Shown: positions 16,457 through 26,530, counted from the first letter of the stretch. The stretch is DNA of 38,827 nt from an uncultured Bacteroidota bacterium (GCA_903875055.1 CAIQUX010000142.1:1-38827), one strand, 5' to 3'. A program made the numbers and translations. Notes: generated by a model from the letters alone, not told the origin.

Positions 16457-19400
16457 TGGAGAAGGCGCATTCAAACCATATCAACTATAAGATACCAATT
16501 ATAGCCCTGCTCATTCTTATCATGGTTGCAGGTCTGTATTGCTTCACACATATAAAGACGAGCCTGTATCCTGATGTCAGGTTCCCGAAAATAAAAATCA
16601 TCGTGAATGCAGGACAAACTCCGGTTGACAGGATGATCGCCACTGTAACCTTTCCGATCGAGAACTTGATCAAGAAAACAGAAGGTATCGATTATGTCAG
16701 AAGCAAGACATCAAGAGGTTCATGTGAAATTTCAGTCTTCCTGAAATGGAGTGCCGACATCGACAATGCCAAACAACAAATAGAATCGTCTGTCAATCAG
16801 TTCCTCTCCTCCTCGACAGGTATAACCGTGACGGTAGAGAAAATGAACCCCTCCATCCTTCCAGTCATCGGGTATGCGATTGAAGGAAACAAGAGTTTGG
16901 TAGAACTTAAGAATATTGCCGAATTTCAAATCAAGCCCTTCTTATCGGAAGTAGATGGTGTTGCCAATGTGGCGGTCATCGGTGGAAAGACAAAAGAATA
17001 TCAGATTATTGTGAAGCCTGAAAAACTCAGCGAATTGCATGTATCGCTGGCTCAAATTCAGTCAGCCATCACGCAGGAAAACATCTTTCAATCAAACGGC
17101 TATATCAGCGACCATAATCGTTTATACCTAACCCTGACCAATAATGAACTGCAGAATACAGAAGAATTAAAAAATCTTGTCATTGAGAATAACCCATCGA
17201 GACTGGTTCTTTTACGCGATGTGGCTGACCTTCAGATTAATGAAGCCAAAGAATATGTGACAGTGAATGCCAATGGTAAAGATCTTCCCTTGATAGCCAT
17301 CATGAAACAACCTAACGCCAATGTGATTGAAGTGAGTAATGGTATCGAGAAAAAAATAGTCGAGTTAAAGAGTCTGTTACCTAAAGGCGTAAAGCTTACG
17401 CCATTTTATAAACAGGCAGTCTTTGAGAAATTCAGTATAAAAAGTATTCAATTGGTATTGTGGGCCGGACTTACCTTATCGCTGTTGGTCATCCTAATAT
17501 TCCTACGTTCATTTACGGCAAGTGCTGTGGTCTTGCTCAGTATCCCTTTTTCAATGACCATTACACTAATTATCTTATTTGCGTTCGGGTACACCTTCAA
17601 CATCATGACGTTGGGTGCCATTGCAGCTGCCATTGGTCTTATGATTGATGATGTCGTCGTCGTTGTGGAACAGATCTATAAGAATACTGAAGAATATCCG
17701 AACAGAAAGGTTTCGTTCGTCATCGGAAAATCAATGCGTTTTCTTTTGCCGGCTATGATAGCTTCCTCGCTGAGTACGATTGTGATATTCATTCCCTACA
17801 TTTTCATGAGTGGTGCCGCCGGGGCCTATTTTAAAGTCATGGCCTTTACCATGGTCGTGGCCTTGTCATCGTCGTTTCTTGTCAGCTGGCTGATTACTCC
17901 GATGTTGTTTTCATTTTTTGCCGGCAAGAAAATAAAGACACATCACGCACCATCCGCCCCGGGTAAATGGATTGCCTATATTTTACGTAAACCGGTCATC
18001 GGATTCCTGTTTGCCGGTATGTGCCTTGGCGGGTTACTTTTCATACCCGGCAAACTCACAACAGGGTTCTTACCCGAAATGGATGAAGGCACGTTGGTAA
18101 TGGATTTTGAAAGTCCGCCTGGAACCACTTTGGAAGAAACCGATCGTATGCTTCATAAGATGGATGTGATTTTAAAGTCTCAACCCGAAGTGGAAAGTTA
18201 TTCAAGACGCTTGGGAACCCGAATGGGGTTCACTATTACTGAAGCCAATCGCGGTGATATTTTGATTCAACTTAAAAAAACAAGAAAAAAAACAAGCGAG
18301 GAAGTGGCTGATATGCTTCGCCATAAAATTGAACCGGCACTTCCAGCCATGCGTATCGACTTCGGACAGGTGATTGCCAATCTGCTCGGCGATCTGATGA
18401 GCAGTGCGCAACCTATCGAGATCAAGGTTTTCGGTGATGACCCTGCAACCATTGAAACACTATCAAAGCAGATAGCAGAGCAGGTCCGACAAACAAAAGG
18501 AACTGCAGATGCCTTCGATGGTCTGGTTATTACCGGACCTAAAGTTACTATCAGCCCCAATGTGCCTTTACTTGCGCAATTAGGCATGAATCCATCTGAC
18601 TTCCAATTTCAGTTGCAGACACAAATCGAAGGAAATGTGATCAGTACCATCATTGACAAAGAGCAGCAACTCAAAGTACGTATCATTTATCCTAATGCGC
18701 AACAGACCAAAGTTCACTCATTGGAAAATACCAATATCCTGTTGCCTTCAGGCGCTTTAAAACCTTTGAAATCTGTGGCTACTATTGAAACCGGGAAAGG
18801 TGATGCAGAAATAAACCGTGAGAACCAGAAGATGATGGGTGTGATTACAGGGCGGCTTAATAATCGTGATCTGGGATCTACCTTGAATGAGATCAGAGAG
18901 AAGATCAAGAAACATGTGAGTTTGCCTCAGGGATATCATATTGAATATGCAGGAAGTTATTCGCAACAACAACGTTCGTTCAGAGAACTGTTGTTGATTT
19001 TTATATCAGGTCTTATGCTGGTCTTTGTCGTTATACTTTTTCTTTTCAGAAATATACGTTCTGCCATCCTCATCCTGGTGCTAACGGGTTTAGGTGTTTC
19101 GGGTTGCCTGCTGGCCTTATATATCACGCATACGCCTTTGAATGTAGGCAGCTATACAGGTATTATCATGATTGCCGGCATCATTGGTGAAAATGCGATA
19201 TTCACCTATCTACAATTCTATCAGGCACGTAAAACAATGTCCTTTGATGATAGTATCATACAAACCATCAGCAGCCGGCTTCGTCCAAAGCTATTGACTA
19301 TGTGCACAGCTATCGTCACCATTTATCCGCTCGCATTAGGTATCGGTACAGGTGCACAGGTACATCAGGCTTTGGCGATATCTGTCATGGGCGGTTTGAT

Positions 19401-19500
19401 TTTTGCGCTGCCGTTGTTATTGATTGTCTTGCCAACCTTTGAGAAGTTTTTTGGAAGTAATGAAGTTATTTTTGATGATCCGGTCTTGCTAAAACCATAA
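16456..19500 (+). CDS. RND superfamily efflux transporter of system 2
   Basis: 1014 residues with the RND plan: TM1 (about 14-31), first periplasmic loop to about 330, TM2-6 (about 331-495), TM7 (about 515-532), second periplasmic loop and TM8-12 (about 845-1000). TM4 reads LGAIAAAIGLMIDDVVVVVE with D398-D399 and E405. It keeps the Asp pair of the proton path but lacks the extra upstream Asp that marks the zinc/cobalt CzcA group (compare D396 in the first pump). It may therefore handle organic compounds or another cation. The start overlaps the adaptor stop by one base. It is the last gene of the operon, and the downstream 360 bases have no obvious terminator. Confidence 0.92.
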   Translation: MEKAHSNHINYKIPIIALLILIMVAGLYCFTHIKTSLYPDVRFPKIKIIVNAGQTPVDRMIATVTFPIENLIKKTEGIDYVRSKTSRGSCEISVFLKWSADIDNAKQQIESSVNQFLSSSTGITVTVEKMNPSILPVIGYAIEGNKSLVELKNIAEFQIKPFLSEVDGVANVAVIGGKTKEYQIIVKPEKLSELHVSLAQIQSAITQENIFQSNGYISDHNRLYLTLTNNELQNTEELKNLVIENNPSRLVLLRDVADLQINEAKEYVTVNANGKDLPLIAIMKQPNANVIEVSNGIEKKIVELKSLLPKGVKLTPFYKQAVFEKFSIKSIQLVLWAGLTLSLLVILIFLRSFTASAVVLLSIPFSMTITLIILFAFGYTFNIMTLGAIAAAIGLMIDDVVVVVEQIYKNTEEYPNRKVSFVIGKSMRFLLPAMIASSLSTIVIFIPYIFMSGAAGAYFKVMAFTMVVALSSSFLVSWLITPMLFSFFAGKKIKTHHAPSAPGKWIAYILRKPVIGFLFAGMCLGGLLFIPGKLTTGFLPEMDEGTLVMDFESPPGTTLEETDRMLHKMDVILKSQPEVESYSRRLGTRMGFTITEANRGDILIQLKKTRKKTSEEVADMLRHKIEPALPAMRIDFGQVIANLLGDLMSSAQPIEIKVFGDDPATIETLSKQIAEQVRQTKGTADAFDGLVITGPKVTISPNVPLLAQLGMNPSDFQFQLQTQIEGNVISTIIDKEQQLKVRIIYPNAQQTKVHSLENTNILLPSGALKPLKSVATIETGKGDAEINRENQKMMGVITGRLNNRDLGSTLNEIREKIKKHVSLPQGYHIEYAGSYSQQQRSFRELLLIFISGLMLVFVVILFLFRNIRSAILILVLTGLGVSGCLLALYITHTPLNVGSYTGIIMIAGIIGENAIFTYLQFYQARKTMSFDDSIIQTISSRLRPKLLTMCTAIVTIYPLALGIGTGAQVHQALAISVMGGLIFALPLLLIVLPTFEKFFGSNEVIFDDPVLLKP

Positions 19501-19860
19501 TGCTTTATCTTGATATGGATTTATACCTTTTTCGATATGACAAGTAGCCGTGTTATTTATTCTGCGGTTTATTTGCTGAGAACTACCGGTATAGTATCAT
19601 TGTCAGAAAATTAAACAGTTAATGGGTTAACCTTGAAGTAGAAATGGCTTTCCTATCAGGTTAGTTGCTTTCGTTCTCAGCATAATATTTGTTTGCATCG
19701 ACTTTCATATCAGGCATTAATATATCATCTTACAACTCTGCTGAAGATTCCATCCAATCTATTACACGCTTATCTGTATAAACTCCCGACTTCGCCGCAA
19801 ACCTAACCATTTAGTGATTTTTAGGGCTGATTGGATGTATCTTCGCCTGCTATATCAACT
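19501..19860. other. Intergenic stretch, no gene seen
   Basis: No coding frame of interest, tRNA or hairpin terminator was recognised. TATCTTCG at 19839-19846 resembles a -7 box with one mismatch and may serve the secreted protein gene that follows. Confidence 0.5.
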
Positions 19861-21171
19861 ATGAATAGGACAACGAAAAAATATAAACACTTGATGAATC
19901 ATTTTAAAAAAACAGGCTTTTTGGTGAAACATTTGTTTCTCTTTTTATTCATGATGCAAACGACCATTAGCCATGCACAAACTGTTAAAATATTATTTGA
20001 TGCCACGAAAGCTCAAATGGCTGGGGAAGCCGATTGGGTGATTGATGCCGACCAATATAACCTCGGACATAACGGTGCCGGAACTATGCTCACCGGACTT
20101 GGTAATGAAGCCAATCCACAAGGAATACCCACACCGGCACAAAGCGGCATCACTGCCACCACGTCGGAAACTTATTGGACGGGAGGCTTAAGCGCTTGGG
20201 CCGTAGACTGCGCAAAGAAAGGTTATAAGGTGGAAACTCTGCCCTATAATGATAGCTTGACTTATGGCAACAATGTGCATACTAAAGACCTAAAAAATTA
20301 CAACGTCCTCATCATTTGTGAACCTAATATATTATTTACGTCATCACAGAAAAACGCCATCGTCAACTTTGTAAAAAATGGAGGGGGCTTGTTTATCATC
20401 TCGGATCACGATGTCAGTGACCGGAACGGCGATGGTTTTGATTCACCCTATATATGGAATGATTTATTTACCACCAATACCATAAAGACAAATCCATTCG
20501 GTTTGACTTTCGACTTGCAGAACTTTTCGCAGACTAGTACTAATGTAGCTAATCTGCCGGGCGATAGCTGTCTGCATGGCCCCATGGGGAATGTCACTAA
20601 AGTACAGTTTTCAGGGGGTACATCAATGACGTTGAATACCACAGACAACCCGACTGTCAAAGGACTTATTTATAAAACCGGATCTTCCGCCATGGGTACG
20701 ACGAATGTACTGTTTGCAAGAGCTTATTATGGTGATGGTAAAATTTGCGCTATCGGCGACAGTTCGCCTTCTGATGATGGTACGGGTGATGTCAATGATG
20801 TGCTTTATAATGGCTATACAGGTGATGCCAATGGCGAACATCAACTCTTGTTGATGAATGCGACCATCTGGCTGGCAACTAATCATCTTCAGGCAACGGG
20901 GGTTCATGAAAATGCAATTTCACCATTATCATTCGAACTATTTCCAAACCCATCCGGCGGCTGTTTTACAGCACGTTTCACTGGCAAAACATCAGGAGCT
21001 GCCAATCTACAAGTCACCGATATGTTTGGACGAAATGTATTTTCGAAATCAGTACAAATCACCGAAAACGTAACAGATGAAGAGACGATCTATCTTAGTG
21101 GAAAAGGAATTTATTTTGTTTCGCTCAGTACATCAGATGGACGTATTGTCAGATCAATCGCCATAAAATAA
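19861..21171 (+). CDS. Secreted protein with a glutamine-amidotransferase-like domain and a T9SS type A sorting domain
   Basis: 436 residues from ATG 19861, or 425 from ATG 19894, which gives the better signal peptide (NHFKKTGFLVKHLFLFLFMM, ending in SHAQ). The frame is open upstream, but only from an ATT at 19831. The main domain (about 40-350) starts VKILFDATKAQMAGEADW and contains a Rossmann-like segment, NYNVLIICEPNILF then NFVKNGGGLFIISDHDVSDR, like class I glutamine amidotransferase-like or DUF4350 proteins; no nucleophilic Cys is obvious. The last about 80 residues have the type A C-terminal domain pattern: FELFPNPSGG, then VTDMFGRNV and GIYFVSLSTSDGRIVRSIAIK-like end. The protein should cross the outer membrane by the type IX system and stay attached or be released. 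It converges on murA with 6 bases between stops. Confidence 0.8.
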   Translation: MNRTTKKYKHLMNHFKKTGFLVKHLFLFLFMMQTTISHAQTVKILFDATKAQMAGEADWVIDADQYNLGHNGAGTMLTGLGNEANPQGIPTPAQSGITATTSETYWTGGLSAWAVDCAKKGYKVETLPYNDSLTYGNNVHTKDLKNYNVLIICEPNILFTSSQKNAIVNFVKNGGGLFIISDHDVSDRNGDGFDSPYIWNDLFTTNTIKTNPFGLTFDLQNFSQTSTNVANLPGDSCLHGPMGNVTKVQFSGGTSMTLNTTDNPTVKGLIYKTGSSAMGTTNVLFARAYYGDGKICAIGDSSPSDDGTGDVNDVLYNGYTGDANGEHQLLLMNATIWLATNHLQATGVHENAISPLSFELFPNPSGGCFTARFTGKTSGAANLQVTDMFGRNVFSKSVQITENVTDEETIYLSGKGIYFVSLSTSDGRIVRSIAIK

Positions 21172-21177
21172 TCACGC

Positions 21178-22488
21178 TTATACTCTTCTGATTTTTGCTC
21201 CTAAAGCTTGCAGACGGATGTCGATATTCTGATAACCCCGATCGATTTGTTCACTGTTTTGTATGATGCTTTTTCCTTGTGCAGAAAGAGCTGCTATGAG
21301 CAAGGCCAATCCGGCTCTGATATCTGGTGATGACATGGTATTCCCTCTCAATGGAAATTGCTTATCCAATCCAACCACCACAGCACGATGTGGATCACAC
21401 AACACAATCTGAGCGCCCATGTCGATGAGTTTATCGGTGAAGAACAGGCGGCTTTCAAACATCTTCTGATGAAAAAGCACCGTGCCTTTTGCCTGTGTGG
21501 CTACTACCAACGCGATACTCAGTAAATCGGGGGTAAAGCCCGGCCATGGATGGTCATAAATTGTAAGGATATCACCGGTCAGAAAACGCTGTATCTTATA
21601 ATGTTCCTGAGCCGGAATATGAATATTGTCTTTTTGAATTTCCATCTGGATTCCCAGCCGGGCAAAGGTATCGGGTATGCAACCCAAATATTTTACATTA
21701 CAATCTTTGATAAGCAAATCTCCACCAGTCATGGCAGCCATACCAATGAAGGAACCTACTTCAATCATATCGGCTAAAATGGTATGATCGCATCCTTTGA
21801 AACTATCGGCATCGACTCCTTGTATGGTTAACAGATTAGAACCGATACCGCTGATACGCGCACCCATGCGATTAAGCATCCGACATAGCTGCTGAAGATA
21901 AGGTTCGCACGCGGCGTTATAAATTCGGGTCTTTCCTTTGGCCACCACGGCAGCCATCAATATATTAGCTGTTCCGGTTACCGAAGGTTCGTCGAGCAGC
22001 ATATAGGTTCCTTTCAGCTCCTTTGCTTCCAGTGTGAAAAAATGTTCTTCATCATTGTAATGATACGTAGCGCCTAATTTTTCAAATCCCAGAATATGCG
22101 TATCCAATCGACGACGGCCGATTTTATCGCCACCGGGTTGAGGAATATAGGCTTTGTTGAAACGTGCAAGTAATGGGCCAGCCAGCATCACGGCTCCGCG
22201 AAGTTTGCCAGATTTCTTTTTGTACTCAGGGCTGATCAGGAATTCAAGATTGATATTTTTTGCCTGAAAACTGTATTCGTTCGGTGAATGTTTTTCAACT
22301 TCAACACCAAGGTCCTGAAGCAGTTCAATGAGCATACGCACATCCAAGATATCAGGTATGTTACGGATGATGATTTTCTCCTTGCTGATCAAGGTACAGG
22401 CCAATACCTGCAAGGCTTCATTTTTAGCTCCTTGTGGAGTTACCTCGCCCGAGAGCGGGTTGCCTCCGTAAATTTCAAAACTGTTCAT
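21178..22488 (-). CDS. murA: UDP-N-acetylglucosamine 1-carboxyvinyltransferase
   Basis: 436 residues. This cytoplasmic enzyme transfers enolpyruvate from PEP to UDP-GlcNAc, the first committed step of peptidoglycan synthesis. I place the start at ATG 22488: the upstream in-frame TTG at 22497 adds only three residues, and the 22488 start puts K22-N23 (GAKNEAL) at the positions known from the family. The active-site loop reads QPGGDKIGRRRLDTH, with Asp at about 121 where most bacteria have the Cys that fosfomycin alkylates. Arg residues of the loop and the late GxxSPDIRAGLALLIAALSAQG segment are intact. The DUF4290 gene lies 30 bases upstream on the same strand, so they form an operon. Confidence 0.96.
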   Translation of the reverse strand: MNSFEIYGGNPLSGEVTPQGAKNEALQVLACTLISKEKIIIRNIPDILDVRMLIELLQDLGVEVEKHSPNEYSFQAKNINLEFLISPEYKKKSGKLRGAVMLAGPLLARFNKAYIPQPGGDKIGRRRLDTHILGFEKLGATYHYNDEEHFFTLEAKELKGTYMLLDEPSVTGTANILMAAVVAKGKTRIYNAACEPYLQQLCRMLNRMGARISGIGSNLLTIQGVDADSFKGCDHTILADMIEVGSFIGMAAMTGGDLLIKDCNVKYLGCIPDTFARLGIQMEIQKDNIHIPAQEHYKIQRFLTGDILTIYDHPWPGFTPDLLSIALVVATQAKGTVLFHQKMFESRLFFTDKLIDMGAQIVLCDPHRAVVVGLDKQFPLRGNTMSSPDIRAGLALLIAALSAQGKSIIQNSEQIDRGYQNIDIRLQALGAKIRRV

Positions 22489-22518
22489 ACTCTGCAAAGT
22501 ACTAAAAGAGCTGAACGC

Positions 22519-23244
22519 TTATATATTATTCGCGTTATTTTTTTTCTTGAACTTGAACTTGTTATTTCGGTTGCTGTTACCCATATTACCCATGTTAGGG
22601 TTGCGGTTGCCGTTGTTACCTCGGTTGTTATTATTCCTGTTGAAGGCTCGTTTGGAAAGACCTTGAGGATTGACTGGATTGATGGTAGGAAGGTCAGAAC
22701 TATCGACAAAATCCTTAAACTTCAACGCCGGATCATAGGTCAATTGTCCTTTGCTGATGAGCGACAATTCATCTTTTATCATGTCATCATGAATGGCTTC
22801 CTTGTGCCAGTTTGAATACGCCACCTTCATGAACAATGCCAGCACCTGAATATAGCCCTGCTTCTTTTCCTCATCAGTTTCTATGATAGCCTTTTCATAA
22901 ATCTTTTCAAACGATTTACCGAAATGGTTCCATCGGATTTTGTTTTTAGGATAAGGCAGGGGTTCAGGTTTACGTTGTTTCACTTCCTGTGTCGGAATTT
23001 CATACGGACACTCAACATCCAGTTTATAATCGGATATCAGGAATAAATGATCCCACAGCTTGTGCCTGTAGTCTTCCATCTCACTCGCCTGCGGGTTCAG
23101 GATGGCCATAATTTCAATGACGGCTTCTGCATTTCGCTGGCGTTTTTCTTTGTCTTCGATGGTTAGCAAATGTTTCACCATATCATGAACGTTACGCCCG
23201 TATTCGCGAATCTTCATCAGTTCGCGGGTGGTATTATATTCCAT
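22519..23244 (-). CDS. DUF4290 family protein
   Basis: 241 residues, cytoplasmic, without signal or TM segment. Residues 1-175 match DUF4290, a Bacteroidota-specific family of unknown function, helical and charged, starting MEYNTTRELMKIREYGRN and with the conserved WNHFGKSFEKIYEKAI region. The C-terminal third is low-complexity: an Asn/Arg/Gly stretch (RNNNNRGNNGNRNPN) then a basic end (KFKFKKKNN), which looks like an RNA- or phase-separation-type tail. It is first in the operon with murA, an arrangement common in the phylum, and could have a role in cell-wall growth or in control of murA; that is inference. Confidence 0.88.
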   Translation of the reverse strand: MEYNTTRELMKIREYGRNVHDMVKHLLTIEDKEKRQRNAEAVIEIMAILNPQASEMEDYRHKLWDHLFLISDYKLDVECPYEIPTQEVKQRKPEPLPYPKNKIRWNHFGKSFEKIYEKAIIETDEEKKQGYIQVLALFMKVAYSNWHKEAIHDDMIKDELSLISKGQLTYDPALKFKDFVDSSDLPTINPVNPQGLSKRAFNRNNNNRGNNGNRNPNMGNMGNSNRNNKFKFKKKNNANNI

Positions 23245-23453
23245 GCTTTAAATAAAATAAATTCAAAAGTGTTTTCAAAAAATGTTCTTGTAATTTGTAG
23301 GGGAGTTTCCTAATGTATAACGTGAGCTTACTCGACCCTTTGATAGTTTATCTCAACTATCTGTGCACAAATATAGGTCTTTTGCATTGAAATGACCAAA
23401 TTTGATATGCTTCAGGACAAATCATACAAATCATACAGCAAGCATTTTTATAA

Positions 23454-23909
23454 TTATTTTACGTCAAGCCTGAACACGGTCCATTCATCCATCGCTTTGG
23501 CGCCGATACTTTTATAGAAATCAATCGCCGGTGTGTTCCAATCAAGCACCGACCATTCCATCCTGCCACAGTTTCGTTGTTTGGCAATATCAAATAAATG
23601 AAATAGTAATTTCTTGCCGTAACCTTTTCCTCTGAATTCAGGCCGCACAAAAAGGTCTTCGAGGTACAATCCGTTTTTGCCAAGGAAGGTTGAAAAATTA
23701 AAAAAGTATAAAGCAAAACCAACCGGCACACCGTCTTCAAAAGCCAAAACACAACAGGATAATTGCTTCACTAAAAGCTGATCATACAACAGGTCTTCTG
23801 TGACCACCACATCATTAATCATTTTTTCATACACGGCCAGTTCCCTGATAAAGGAAAGCACCAGCCCCATGTCCTCGCGCGTGCATTCCCTGATGATGAA
23901 GGTGCTCAT
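23454..23909 (-). CDS. GNAT-family N-acetyltransferase, diamine acetyltransferase-like
   Basis: 151 residues, the normal size of a single GNAT domain. The acetyl-CoA pyrophosphate loop is RGKGYG (93-98) preceded by LEDLFVRPEFRG; the general acid is probably Y132 in FYKSIGA. The whole layout (FIIRECTREDMGLVLSFIRE at the start, MDEWTVFRL at the end) matches spermidine/thialysine acetyltransferase-like proteins, so a polyamine or a similar amine is the likely substrate. Its ATG directly follows the TAA of the YfhO gene (23910-23912), so it is co-transcribed and probably translationally coupled. Substrate not proven. Confidence 0.88.
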   Translation of the reverse strand: MSTFIIRECTREDMGLVLSFIRELAVYEKMINDVVVTEDLLYDQLLVKQLSCCVLAFEDGVPVGFALYFFNFSTFLGKNGLYLEDLFVRPEFRGKGYGKKLLFHLFDIAKQRNCGRMEWSVLDWNTPAIDFYKSIGAKAMDEWTVFRLDVK

Positions 23910-26426
23910 TTATGCTTCTTCATTTTTTAATCCGTCTTTCAGACTCAATCCTATTCCGCCTAAGACAATCAACAGAATCAGGAAGGAGGAAGCCAGACTC
24001 ACATTATACCATTTGAAATAGGTATCAGGATGAAACTTGAATTCGATGGTATGATTTCCGGCTGGAAGAAAGAGTCCGCGAAGCAAATAATTGGTCTTCA
24101 CGATTTCAGTTTCCTTGCCGTCTACAAATGCTTTCCAACCTGCAGGATAATAGATATCAGAGAAGACGGCAAATCCATCTTTTGAATTGGATGAACTGAA
24201 GCTCAGATTATTCAAACCATATTTTGTCAGTTGAATTTTCGTGCTGCTGTCTTTCTCAAATGAACTGGCATTTTGTTTCCAAAATTTCTTTTGTACGATG
24301 GCTGTTTCCTTCGCTTTCCAAGGGTTAGCCACTTTAGCTGTATCTCCGAAATTTTCAGCAGTCATACCGGTCATCTCTTCGTCGGCATTATTAACCACTT
24401 TCACATTATTCACAAACCAGGCATTGCCGCAAGCATCCGGGTTAGGTTGCAAGGCAGCCTGCTGCCCTTGTCCATTAAAGATGATATATTTTGTATTCAG
24501 CATGTCGAGCACCTGTCCGTTCATTTTGCCGGATGACAGATGGAAGTTGATCAGATCCTGATAGGTTTCCATTTTTGCCGGATGATATCCACCCACACAC
24601 TTGTTGTGAAAAGCCTGCATGGCTTCATTATATGGGTCTTTCGTTAGGTCATACACACGATAGTATAGATCGGGATCCTTCTTAAGCTGAAGGTCTACAG
24701 GACGTGGATTAAACTGTGCTTCAAAATCTTCCTTTGGCATATAGTTGTCGTCGTTAAGATAACGAAGTCCGATTCCCATCAGATCGACCGAAATGAGTAA
24801 TCCGATTCCGGCAAGGGTCATTTTCATGGACAATTTCTTTTGTGCAAACATCCACAAAATAGCGGCTGCCAGAAGGATGAAGGCCAATGAACGCAATCCG
24901 TCTTTCATGGCAATAGCCGGACGATCTTCGACAATAGCATTATAGAGCTGAGTACCGGCTTGTTCGTTATTACCAAGCTGTTGTATCATTCTTGATTTTA
25001 TCTGATCATCATTTTCTCCTTTGAAGCTGAGGAACATTCGTCCACCGACGCCTAACAACAAACAAAGTCCACCGACGATGATCACGGATTTCTTGATTTG
25101 ACTGATTAATTCCTTCGCATCAAATTTTTCGGAAATCAATTCATTCAATGCCCAGAACGCTATCATACACATCATCGCACCCGGAATCACCATGACCATA
25201 TTCGGAGTACGGAAATTGTTGAAATAAGGAAGATGGTCGAACAGAAAATAATTGAGCGCGCTGAAATGTTTACCCCACGACATCATGATGCCTAATGCAG
25301 CAACACCTACCATCAACCATTTGAAATTATTCTTAATGACGAATAGCCCCAACACAAAAAGGAAGATGATGATAGCTCCGAAATAAAAAGGACCTGAAAG
25401 GAAAGGTTGTGCCCCCCAATACGTATCGGCGTTCTGGCTGAATTGAGTGGCGGCCTCTTCGCCAACGCCTAAAGTTGTCAAGGTTTCATACACATGTGAA
25501 CCTGTGCCCACATCTGTTTGTCCGCCACCACCATACAGGTTCGGCACCAATAAGGTAAACGTTTCACCGATACCCTGACTCCACTGAAAGGCATAATCTT
25601 TGTTCAGTCCGCCACTTGTTTTTTTCTCCTTCTGTCCGATCGTGATTTCACTTTGTCCGCCACGCATGGTATACTTGGAATATTCCTTATTTACCAAAAA
25701 TAAGTTCAGACTTGGTCCGACGGAAAGTATGCCCACACCCAGCATGATAACAGAAGCGATGGCAAATTCTTTGATCTTACTTTCTTTTAAAGCCTGTAGC
25801 AGATAGCCGATACCGAAGAAGACCATGATGATGCCAAGATAATAATCGATCTGATACATCATGTTTGAAATCATCATGGTGATGGCAAAGAGAGCCACAC
25901 CTGCACCCAACAGATACTTTTTATTGTACACCCAATGCATCCCCGCCAAGGCGAGTGGCAGGTAAGCGATATTGAGCATTTTGGTATTATGTCCTGCGGC
26001 GATGATTTGCAGATTGTAAGAGGCAAACGCATAAGCGATAGCGGCGATGAAACCTATCCACCGGTTGATTTTCCAGCTGCACATCAGCATGTAAAAGCAA
26101 ATCATGGACAATAAAAAGAAAAAAGCCGGAATCGGAAGCCAATCCATGACTGCAAATTGTGTAGGAAGATAAAAATTTGATTTGCCGGTCGTATAGGTCA
26201 TATACGTAGGCATACCCCCAAACATGGAATTGGACCAAAGCGGGTTTTCGCCAGTCTTTTGACTCCACGCTCTGGCTTCTTCGCTCATGGCTCTCCAATG
26301 AACAGAATCACCCGCATTCAATTGCTTTCCCTGAAAGATGGGATAACTGTAAAGAAGTGCAATGGCAAAAAAGATAGCAATAATGATAGAATGCTGAATG
26401 GCGGATTTCTTAAATTGTTCCTTCAT
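23910..26426 (-). CDS. YfhO-family polytopic membrane protein
   Basis: 838 residues. TM1 is at about 13-31, followed by a periplasmic loop with a conserved acidic start (NAGDSVHWRAMSEEARAW) and about 11 further TM helices up to about residue 560; a large periplasmic C-terminal domain (about 575-800) is followed by a last TM (about 808-828). This is the GT-C-like arrangement of YfhO (Pfam YfhO family), in which some members glycosylate teichoic acids or envelope polymers; the early Asp in loop 1 is the likely catalytic residue. In Bacteroidota the substrate is unknown. It precedes the GNAT gene with no gap. Confidence 0.88.
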   Translation of the reverse strand: MKEQFKKSAIQHSIIIAIFFAIALLYSYPIFQGKQLNAGDSVHWRAMSEEARAWSQKTGENPLWSNSMFGGMPTYMTYTTGKSNFYLPTQFAVMDWLPIPAFFFLLSMICFYMLMCSWKINRWIGFIAAIAYAFASYNLQIIAAGHNTKMLNIAYLPLALAGMHWVYNKKYLLGAGVALFAITMMISNMMYQIDYYLGIIMVFFGIGYLLQALKESKIKEFAIASVIMLGVGILSVGPSLNLFLVNKEYSKYTMRGGQSEITIGQKEKKTSGGLNKDYAFQWSQGIGETFTLLVPNLYGGGGQTDVGTGSHVYETLTTLGVGEEAATQFSQNADTYWGAQPFLSGPFYFGAIIIFLFVLGLFVIKNNFKWLMVGVAALGIMMSWGKHFSALNYFLFDHLPYFNNFRTPNMVMVIPGAMMCMIAFWALNELISEKFDAKELISQIKKSVIIVGGLCLLLGVGGRMFLSFKGENDDQIKSRMIQQLGNNEQAGTQLYNAIVEDRPAIAMKDGLRSLAFILLAAAILWMFAQKKLSMKMTLAGIGLLISVDLMGIGLRYLNDDNYMPKEDFEAQFNPRPVDLQLKKDPDLYYRVYDLTKDPYNEAMQAFHNKCVGGYHPAKMETYQDLINFHLSSGKMNGQVLDMLNTKYIIFNGQGQQAALQPNPDACGNAWFVNNVKVVNNADEEMTGMTAENFGDTAKVANPWKAKETAIVQKKFWKQNASSFEKDSSTKIQLTKYGLNNLSFSSSNSKDGFAVFSDIYYPAGWKAFVDGKETEIVKTNYLLRGLFLPAGNHTIEFKFHPDTYFKWYNVSLASSFLILLIVLGGIGLSLKDGLKNEEA

Positions 26427-26530
26427 ATATAATTTTTCAAGGCATAAAAATAAGCGATTCCATTAGGGTAGCAAGTCTTTTTTTAATTTATAAAGAAAGG
26501 GACCTGTCAGAGCTTCAAATAGATAGCCTT

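Noticed and set aside
22489-22497. TTG start for murA three codons upstream
   Set aside because: The ATG at 22488 places K22-N23 at the family positions and is a better start codon.
22288-22815. 175-codon plus-strand ORF opposite murA and the DUF4290 gene
   Set aside because: It spans parts of two clearly real genes on the other strand and has no protein-like features.
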